Positions 49,901 to 60,500 of a DNA stretch of 64,000 nt are shown here, piece by piece (position 1 is the stretch's first letter; every line of letters begins with the position of its first letter). A program made the position numbers and the translations under genes. Origin of the DNA: Paralichthys olivaceus (lineage: Eukaryota > Chordata > Actinopteri > Pleuronectiformes > Paralichthyidae); the NCBI RefSeq assembly GCF_024713975.1, contig NC_091114.1, forward strand, positions 4,436,001 through 4,500,000. Reading direction: 5' to 3'. The notes beneath the pieces are model-generated. The model was given only the letters and a program-made list of their open reading frames with translations. It was not told the origin of the DNA and did not search any database.

Positions 49901-52900
49901 AATCAGCATCCGGCTCCTGTCCACAGCCAGCATGAAACACAGAGCCACGGCGAGCTGAAAGAGGCTATTGTGTGAAATCTGAGCCATCCTCCTCTGCTGC
50001 CTCTCTTTCACGCTCCGACTACAGATGCCCTCTGATTCTGCTAGAAGAGGACAGAGACAGTGGGTTCCCCACGTTCGCCCGCTTGTCCTCACAGTGTTTA
50101 AGTGCTCACTCACCATGAACGCTGCGGTTCCTTACAGGCGGCCAGTCCTCCGGTGGGGGTTTGATTCCAAAAACCCTAGCCTAGCGTCATTGCTGCCCCC
50201 TGAGGGCTCACTCCTGGCAACCGGACACCCAGGAGGTGCAAAAGGAGGCCAGAGGGACAGTCAAGCTGCCGACAGAGGGACACACCCCGCATTGGAAAGG
50301 ATGTGGTAGCAGCATAACACCCCTCTTCTCTCTCTCCCTACTCACCCCTCTCCCTCTGAGCTGTGACGCTACACTGACCGGCTCTGCATCAGGTCTGTCA
50401 ATGCTGCTGCTGCTGTGTGTCAGTAAATCAGCACTGCCGTGTGTTATTAGTAACGGTCTCTCTGCTGAAGGTGCTCTGTGCTCTGCTGCACCCAGGCATC
50501 CTAATCAACCCCAGAGTAACAGATCAGGTTTCAGCCACTCAGCTCACTGCTTTCCTTATCCAGTCAGGACCCATCGAGCAGCTTTAGTGCCAAAACATGT
50601 GAATCTACCAGCTGTGCCTTGAGATTTGTTTCACTTGTTCCCCGCTCACCAACTTCTGACTACTACTGACTATTGCTTTTTCAGAATACTATATTTATTG
50701 TTGGCTATTGGGATGTGACGGATACAATTTAAACTGATCTTCTCTGTATATAAATGCAATGCTTGCCCAACAGCACTCTTGTACTGCGTACTGAAGATGA
50801 ACTGTTTTCACAAGATGTTTTTTAAATATTCAGTATTCTGGGAAAGACAGGAACTTTCTAGAACATTTGTTTGCTTAGTAGGATGTTGCGACATGCAAGA
50901 ATTTCTAAATCTCGTTTGACACAGTAACAACCACACCTGATCCAAGTTGCCCAGAAGATATTTAACCTTGATCTAAAATGCCAAAATAACCTGAACAGAG
51001 AGGTGTGTTGATTGTTGTGTACCACTTGTTCAGATACAACAATTCGTCATATTAACGCACAGACCTGTGACAGTAAAACAAGAGTTGACCTGATTAGATC
51101 GAGCAGAATTTAAAGCAGAGTAAAGTCTCAGGTCTGAGGATTGCAGCCAGAAAAAAAACTCTAATATAAAGGATTTCTTATGCGTTGACCCCAAATCACT
51201 AAATCTACGCTAAGGAGCACTGAAGCTGTTCTGGAGGACCTTACATAGACACATAATGTTGGTGTTCCCATTTGTCACCTGTTTAACTTTAACCACCTCA
51301 GATGTGATGATGAATAAAATGCCATTTGCTCAATTTATAGTAGAAAACATTAGCAATTACCAGTTGCAGCAAATTTATATGCAACCATCTTCCTCCCGAA
51401 GACTCTCTTTTCTTAAAGTCAACACAGGATTTGAAGCTGGGGTTGTTAATCTGTGTTAATGTGACGGATACAATTTTCTGAAAAAAATCCTTACCAGCCC
51501 TCCCTTCGAATGATATTCAAATTTAACTACTGGAGAATATTGTTCAATTTCAATTCAGCCTTACTTCCAAATTGCAGTAACAGTAGTTCTTCTGCCACAC
51601 AATGCGATTGAGAGGCTCAGCCTACTACAGACCAGTTTCTTTACCTTGGCAGCAATTCACTGCAGCCACACATTGCACTGAGGCCTTCATATACAGGGGA
51701 GTGCCGAGTGCTTGAAGTCACAGATAAGTGGTTTAAATTAGAATGGTAAACCTGATTCGTAAAGTTGCTCTAAAAGGAAAAAAAAGGGGAGAAGTTGCTG
51801 GTAGAAATAGAACTATAGGTCCAGCAGTAGCTGAACAATAACCCTGGCAAATAAAGCACTACACGGACAGAGTTTAATGACCCTCCTTTGAACAGTCACT
51901 GGCAACACAAAAGCTTGAAAGCTAATCCTTGTTAACCGATTCCTGAGGTCCAATATAAGGTTACAACCACAGAGGAGATTGACTGAGGATATTAAACCCG
52001 TGGGTGTGTATAGTGTGTGTGCGCATATTCATTTGCTTAGAGAGACAACATTTAAATCCTGGATTTCCGACACCAAACCAATACAACAAGACAGTCGACA
52101 TGGATAAGCCTGTTATCAACAGAACAATTTGCATATGGATACTGGTCGGAAACCTTTCAGTTCATTAGTGATTACACAGGGGGCGTCATCAATGGGCACA
52201 GACCAAGATCCCTGTGGATGCAAGAGGACTGAAATCTAACGTGTGATGTAAACTACACTTTAACATTACAAGTGTAGTTGTTTGAGCTTCTTTTGGGTAA
52301 AACAAACGTCAAGTTATTTTCATACTGTAACAATAGAAGATTCAAACTCTCCACATCAGCGGGTGCCGTCTTAGTTGTTAACGAAAAACGCTTCAACAGC
52401 GCTCCTGTCTCAGATTTTGCATCAAACCCGTCTCAATTTAGATTGCAGTTACAGTTATTTAAACCACACTTGTGACAGGTTACATGGCTAATAAGTGGTG
52501 CATTAAAGCACATTACAGGAATTTCAACCCCAGTTTCAACAGCACAAAGAGAGGGCTGCTTCCCTCATGTCAGCCAAAATGGCAGCGCAATTACAGGCTT
52601 CTACAGGTTCTAATTACAGACTGCCATCTTGTTCTTTGGTTTATTTTGCCTGTAGGAAACGACCATGCTTTTTAATTAGGCCAGAGACCCTTTCCTGTTT
52701 GCTCTCTGTAAGGCACTGAGAACTTCTGTGTCCAGTCACTTGCTGGCTATCGAATCAAGTGCTAAGAACGACCTTGACATTTTGAATTACAGCTGCATGT
52801 TTAGAGAGAAAGGTAACAGTTAGTGTGATGTATATAAATAGTTCCAATTTTGGTTGTTGTGTGCTTGAGGATAATTATCTTATTATTTTGTTTAAAAATC

Positions 52901-55900
52901 TTTTTTCATTCTATCTTTTTTGATATTAATCTACACTTCCGTAGTTTTGAGAAAGCAAAACACAAATGCACTCATTACATAATCGTCATTTTTTATGTTC
53001 AGTCTGTAAGTGGAGATATGATGGGTATTTCTGCACACTGCAGTCAAACTACATAAAAGAGCAGAAGCTTAAAAGACAAGACATCTCAAAAAAGTTTCAG
53101 TATTTCTACATTCAGGTTTTACAGGTGTGGTAATCCAATACTTTCTTTACATGGTTTTATTTTCCTCAGCACTGAGTATATGAAGAATTTAAGAAATCTA
53201 ATTTATGCCAACCCTCAATGTTGTGTGAAGTAAGAACCAGGCTCCCTTTGTCATGAAGACATTAACTGGTGGTAGATTATGCTGGAGAAATCGGATTGAA
53301 AATGCTTAACCTGTTTTTTCTTGCATGAAACTTGGACTGGGTAAGTATTACTGACACATCAGAGAGATGTGGTCGAGTATGTTCACACTGGATTACAAAA
53401 AACAGTGGTTTGAGACAGTACTTATCAATTTGGGGCGAGCTGCTTCAAAGATGCATGACATAAATACTATAACCATTAGAATTTGCTTATTTATCCTGCC
53501 CCAGGTTGAGGATTATATAATTCTCTCTATATTATTATATCCTTTTTGATATATTAATGCACTAATTTCCAATTTCTTCCAGTTACCACTGCCTTTGTGT
53601 CTATGTAAACATAGTCAACAAGAAAAATAAAAGAATAAAAATCTTCTACCTTTTGTATTTTCTTAGGATCCTTGATGGGGCCTTCCCGTGGGGGGACTTT
53701 CCCGAAAAGCTTCCACCCTGGATCCCTCTGCTCCACTGGCCGACTGTCCTTAACCCTCCTGGCAAACAGGCTCCTGAGAGAGATGCAGGATGGAGAGCGG
53801 GAATTATATTATAAATATAATAATAATATTAATTATGTGTCACACTGTCAGCGTGCAACCCCAATGATAGTGGCTCCCATTCCCTATCAAACACAGTCAT
53901 TCAAAGTGTGGTCAAATCTGAAATGCCTGCATGTCTATAACAAAGTTTTGTGCTTTTGTCAGTAAATGCACAATACCTTTGAACATTTTTGCTCATCTGC
54001 TCTACTACAAACACCTCAAAAGAAAACCAAGAAACCAATGAGACAGCAGCAATGCCTTTAAATTCACATCTATATTATTTTGACTTTTTCTTTTTTACTT
54101 GAGAAAAAGGTTGAGCAGTTAATGGTAGCTGTTACGGTTATTTTTTGGTAGGTTAACCAAAGCCTCAAATCAACTAATCAGAAAACAATCGATTGATTGG
54201 AAAAATGTGGGGACTAATTGAAAAAAACAAATAGATTAATACAAATGTATAAAAAGATATGTTGCACACTAATATGTAACAATTATTTTACCATATTTGC
54301 TGCTTTCATTGAAGAACTTCACTTCCACTTCAATTTATCATGACACAGAGTGCTCCGCTGGAAGAGAGCGCAATCTGTATGGATTGTTTATCTTCCATCA
54401 CCTGGTGTTTAAATACCACATGCAAAGCTGCTGAAAAGCCTTCCCACCATTCAGCGTGTTGTTCCTTTCATTATTCTGTCAGAGCGGTGTTATCACAGAG
54501 CTGTCTGTCTGCGGGGGCTTTAATTAAAAGCCTGAAAAAAGCCTAGCACAAAAAAAAGACATGAATGAACTGGTCCGACAAAAAGCCTCTTCTGACCGAG
54601 CAAGGTGGCATAACAGCAATCAAAGAGTCCACATGCCGCTGTTTGCCTCTGATAAATCTCATCAAGAGCAATTCACCGTGGCAACTGCCTTGTGTAATGA
54701 TTATGCGTTGACACCACTTGGACTCAACTGCGTGGACCTCAGTGATGTGGAAAGGAGGTGTAAACCCACTAAGTTGTTTCAGGTGGCTAAATCTGACCTT
54801 TGACCTGCTGACTGCAGCACAGTATGACCCGAGGGCTCTACGCTGCCTCCGGGGGAGTGATGACAGGACAGCATGCTGACAGACGCTGAGTAGCTGCAGC
54901 TACGTCCGCTGATAGCTGACCGTGTCTGCTGCTGGCTCCTGTGTTTACTGTGGACAGAGCTGTCACCAAGACACGTGGCCATCTGTGCTCGCTGATAACT
55001 CACTGAATCCTGATTGATCGTTTCTCAAATCTGCCCGAGCAACAAAACGTGGGTGTGAGCGCACAGTTTGAGGACAAGCAGAGTGCAGGCTTTTGAGCGA
55101 AAGCATTGCAAACTGGAAGACCACGCTCTTGAATAATAATATGAAAAAAAACAAGAAAAAAACAAATGCTACACTGCAATTGCAGCTGAAGAAATACTTA
55201 AGGTCATTTAGGATCATAAGAAAACAAATGGTTAGAAAACAATGAAGAATGGGTTAGTGTCTAAAATTAGTCCATGTACTTTACTCAAGTGATAATAAGA
55301 TTAAAATAAGTTATACATCTGTAAAATGCACTTGTTTATCACAGCTTTGCCTTTATGAGTTGTATAGTTTACAAGTGTGCAAGACAATAAAATGATACAT
55401 TCATCCTTAGGCCTGCTGAAATGTGCAGCACTGCCTCCCTGATGCTTCACCTTGTAGTAAAAGAAACATGAGCCACATTAAAACAGGCTACTGGTTATAT
55501 AGGAATATCAAAACACTATGTAGGCATGGTTCTGACCATGAGAAGCTGATTAAGCAATACCAGATAAAAGGTTCTTTCCAGTGTGACTGGCCAAAGATAA
55601 ACACTCTTAGCAGTTATTCACAGGCTGCTACAGTATCTTAAGTAACCAACACTCCGTAGAGTGAAATTTCAATTTCTCTTTTCTTGGAGAGAAAACAGAA
55701 AAGGTGCCGGAACATAAGTTGTCAGACTTATAGAGCAAGACTATGGACAGCTGTCATTTCAATATATCTGCAGTTATCAAAGTTGCTGAACAGAAAGGAA
55801 GGACACACCTGCTGACGTGAAAGAGTTAAAAAACACTGAAATCTAATCTAAAGAGAGGTGATGATACAAAGAGGACATTGACCAATAATAACCTATGTAC

Positions 55901-57495
55901 CGACAAAAAAAGAATTCCTAACACTAAGGCTCACAGACTACATTTTATCTGAGCTATGGAAACACCTCTCAGGGCCTTCATCAGCATGTAGACACATGTT
56001 TTTGTTGTGATCAATTATCGTATGTCAGATGTTCCACATTTAGGTCACGTGATGACAAACCAGACATCGCCATTACAATAGAGCACACTCCATCTGCCAA
56101 CAAAGACCAGGAGACGCAGCTGAAAGGTTGAAAAAAAAGCCTGAGCGCTGTTTGAAGATGTTTTCTGGTCAAACTACTAATTCCAATATCAATTAAGAAG
56201 TTTTAAATTCAAAATGTGAATTATTCAAGAAATGTACAACAAAGCATGTGTACAATTGTAACTTGGAAAGCAATGGATTGATTATGAACTCATATCTCAG
56301 TTCATCATACACCACAGCACAAACCTAAGGTGGAAAAAGTAAACTGCAACCAAGAATGGAGCTATGGGGAGTGTTTGAACTTTAGTAACCTCGTAAGCCA
56401 CCATAAAACAATGCTGCACAGAATAAAGTGCAGAGGCCAAATGAGTTCTGCCTTTAAAAAGGAGAACCTGAAGTCTTGGAATAATATATACGACCAATTT
56501 TTTTGTACAGTTAAACAAAACAATATCTGCTCTGTTTTCAGACCTGCCAACAAACAAATGTTCACAAAGCACGAGCATTATTTGCATTCTGTCCAAACCA
56601 AATGTGCTTCAACGTGACAGCTGAATAGCTGCGGGAATGGTCGGCTGCTCAAGTGGAACGGCTAGAAAAAAAAAAAAGACTGGCAGGGGATGCTTGTTTG
56701 TAATGTTGAGTTCAAGCCAAGGCTTTGCAGTGGACTGATTTGTAGCGAAGTCTCTAAAGAATTTTGGGGGATTTCACAGCACTTATGTTCGGTCTTGAAG
56801 TGTGCAAATAAGGTGATAAGAGGTCCCAGTGGTTGGTATGGTTCACTTGACAATGAAGATGCCTCGTACACAAATACCGAGCAAGCTGGTTCAAGAAGGA
56901 AAGCAGAGTACACCAAGTTATTTTCCACACATCATAAAAGACACGAATGAACTGGAGCTGCTCCAAGCGTGTTTACAACAGTCACCCAAGTAGAAAGTAA
57001 ATCCAAGGTACAGTGTGTATTTAGTCAACAAGAAACCGGCAGTCCAGCACAAAAGCCTCAGTATTCAACTGCTCGCCAAATCTCTGCCGCTTGCTCTCGT
57101 ACATTTTTTAAAATTAGATAGGGAAGAAACTAAAATGTGCTGTGTACAAATGTACAGGCTGAAAAAACATCAATCAATGAACAAACTTAAATTCAGACAA
57201 AAAAGCAAAATGTGTTTCTATCCTACCTGTCGATGTAAAGAAGTGATGGGGTTGCCATCCTGCTCCTTCACCACAAAACACAATGAGCCCCAAAAAATCA
57301 AAACAACACAGAGAAAGAAGCAGCGAGTGCCTGAGCTTTGAAAGACGGAATGGGTGAACACAGGAGAGCAACACCTCCTGACTAAGTCAAAGCTCCCCCT
57401 CAGTTCAGACTCATAGCTTCCACCCAGAGTCTAACACAAGTCCCACACAGCCACCGGACTCAGGCAGACTGAGACTGTGAAGAAACTGCTGCTCA

Positions 57496-57529
<34 letters not shown>

Positions 57530-60500
57530 ACCCCCTCCTGGGTGTGAGACGCAGGAATCTGAAGGGCACTCAGGGAATGAGTAACTTCTCCATGTGAGCG
57601 AGGAGAGATAACAGAGAGAGAGATAACTATACAGACTGAGAGGGAGGTGGGGAGTCAGAGGAAGCACTTCACACGTGATACATCACACTGAATCTCAAAT
57701 CAATTACAGTAAACAGTAGTTTAAGTCTGCCGGAACAGCCAAGGACACTGTGAGCATAATGCAATTTAATTTAACAGTCATCACTGTTAGTGGCCACAAG
57801 GGGATCTTATACGTCCTGTCACATATCAGCATCACTAACAACCAAGACTCTTCATTATCAAACACTGATGATGGGAAGTACATTTCTGGTATTTACCAGT
57901 GTTGGGAAGGTAACGTATCAAATATTCATTACACATTACTCTCTAAAAATAAAAATAAAATGAGTCAACTAGAATGGCACTCAGTAGAGCGCCTGCCATC
58001 CACGAGGCACAAGAGTCGCATTCGATTAAGTCAAGCTGCACTAAATAGGTAATCTCCAAAATATGCCTGAATTGTACATGAACGTGATATTTCAAGAGTG
58101 CCTTGAAGAAATGTCTTCAAATTTATATTCACATAAATAGAACACATTGAATTTTGGTGGTCAACGGTAAAAAAAAGTCAAAATCATGTGACCGTACTGA
58201 TCGTTTTTATATTTTAGAAATGCCCAAAGGAAATTTCATCACATCTAGCACAACCATTCAATGTTAATCAAAGGTCAAAGTGGCTTCACAAAGCACATTT
58301 TTTGGCTTTTGGATGCGATATCTCCGAAAGGCTTTGAGGGAATTCTTTCACATTTGGCACAAACATTCACTTGAACTTCATTTTGGCAGTCAGGCCAAAG
58401 GTCAAAGGTCACGGCGGCCTCACAAAGCATGTTAATGTTCTTTAAATTCATTCAGCTTGAGGGAATGTCTTCAAATTTGGCACAAACGTTCACTTGGACT
58501 CAGAGATAAACTTTCATTAGTGTTCATCCTCTGAGCACCATGAACTCTGTACCAAATATAATTACAAACCATCCAATAGCTGTTGAGATTGTTGTGTCTG
58601 ACTGGCAGCCCAACACTGCCAGCCATACAGCCAATGCTAAAGCTGTTAATGTGGCTAAAAATTAACAGGATAATCTAACCTGTGTCTGTTATATCAATTT
58701 AAAAATCAATGCAATCATCATTTAATGTATCAGTCTTAGCCACAGCATCATTACAGGTCATTATCAAGCCCTGCCATAATTACAGTGTTATGGTTTTTTT
58801 TTTTTACAACTTGCAGTTTATTAGTTTATTACTTGTTGCTGTAATGCTAAAATAACATTGTTTAATTGCAGTCATACCCAAAACACACACACACACACAC
58901 ACACACATCATAAAACAACACAGCAGGTGTGAGACTCACTGCTAAGGAAAGAATTTTCAACAAGCAGCATGGTGCAAAATAGAAAATTCAATTAAATAAA
59001 AAATCCAGGACGTCAACAGAAAGTGTAGCGTGGCAAATTACTGAGAGGAAATGACGGGCCTTTCTGATTAGGTTTGTGATGGTTCCATGTGAATGAGGCG
59101 AGAGAGTGTGAAAACTACTGAGCAAAATGCATTACTACTGTATGTAAATTCATAGTGGAGGAAAGGTCTGTGGGTGAATGAAAATGCAGATGATGGATCT
59201 TGTTTGATCAGGAACAACAGGCTGAACACGTCCCTGGTCGTTTTCAACTCTTGAAGAGAATCTAAGAATGAATCCACAAGGTTACCACATCCCCAAACAT
59301 ACAGTCACAGGATTGGGAAGTGACACAATCAACATGGCAGCATTCTTTTCATAACCTGGGATATCGTGTGGACCCATAGGGCCACCTTTAAGGGCCAAAT
59401 TCTGATGTTCTACTTTTTTTTCACAGCTAAGATAGTGCTAATCAGGAACTTTCCTTTCCTCAACAGCATAAATAACATTTGTTCCCAAGACCAGACTTTA
59501 TTATTAGATGTGCCCATGTGTTGGTTTCTGTCATTAATCTCACTGTCCTTGATTTGGGACAACTTTGTACCAGAAAGCCAGTTCCCTTAGATAATAATGG
59601 GGTTGCTTTGGCGGGTCATGGAGATACAGCAGGTTGTCCACAAACCAGAGGGTCACTGGTTCGATCCCTGTATCCCTGTTACCCGACCTCGGTGAATGGC
59701 AAAACTACACTGTAATATGCAGTTTATGTCTATACTGTAAAGCACTTTGAGTGGCCATCAAGCCTTGAAAAGCTCTATTTAAATACAATATCTTAAATCC
59801 TAATTGTACAACTGCTGTAACATGTTGAGCTGAGGATAAGGGCATGTTCTGGAGAAGCTGTAATAAGCAAGAGAGGAGGGAGTGGACAGGAAGTCTTGGC
59901 TAAGCGAGTTTGTATAACAACATTGAGCAATGTTTGCTTCTGTAAGCCTACTATAAGGTCTTCAGCAAAAAGCCTAATGAGAGGAAGTGGAGAACGCATA
60001 ATCATCCAGCTCAGGCTGCCTACATTTGACTGTGTAGACCATAGAATTAATGACAGTGACATATTCAATAGTACGGATTGAATCAATATAAAACAAGGAT
60101 GGAAATACATTTCAAAATATAGTTGGATTTTAAAGACTTATGCTGAGTCATATGTGAACTCACCTGTTGAATAAGCTTGCAAGAGGTCCCAGTTTATTTT
60201 TCCTGACATCATCTTCCTGCTGCAGGACACCTGACCCCGGGTAGGGTCGCACAGGACTCCATAAGTCTCTGGAGTCCCCTGGAGAGGACGACAGCGTGAC
60301 ATCTGAGAAGTGAGCGGTGCCGCTGTCATCCGTCTCCAAGGTGACAATGGCACTGGAGTCAGACGTGACGGTGAAATCCAAGATGTCTTCGTTGGAGACC
60401 GACAGTTCGGTGCTCATGCTGGACACGCTGCACACAGAGATGTCATCGACACCCATACCCGTGGTGGTTGATAATCTGAGGGTGGGGCTGAAGAGGCGGA

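Larger units (their letters stand above)
43512..53649 (-). other. tbc1d14: tbc1d14 intron 3 (about 10.1 kb)
   Basis: Contains the inverted-repeat element at 43618-44187, a CT tract at 43935-43956, a short LINE-tail-like phrase (GAGGGACAAATAAAGGTAATTG, near 45097), a repeat copy at 48340-48475 and an element relic at 49140-49330. No exon is supported. Confidence 0.55.
53774..60163 (-). other. tbc1d14: tbc1d14 intron 2 (about 6.4 kb)
   Basis: Holds the candidate alternative first exon (57227-57258), the C30 tract at 57500, a degenerate 110-123-bp tandem repeat at 58075-58530, a CA tract at 58883 and a SINE at 59604-59790. The rest is unrecognised; 56690-56950 looks like unique sequence. Confidence 0.55.

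Noticed and set aside
57431-57667. Minus-strand frame with a poly-glycine run
   Set aside because: It is a reading of the C30 homopolymer and has no domain or conservation cue.
59640-59670. tRNA gene suggested by GGTTCGATCCC
   Set aside because: Part of a SINE with the standard 3' tail; no acceptor stem.
60138-60353. Extra frame over tbc1d14 exon 2 and its donor
   Set aside because: Out of frame with the conserved protein and it runs through the splice donor at 60163.
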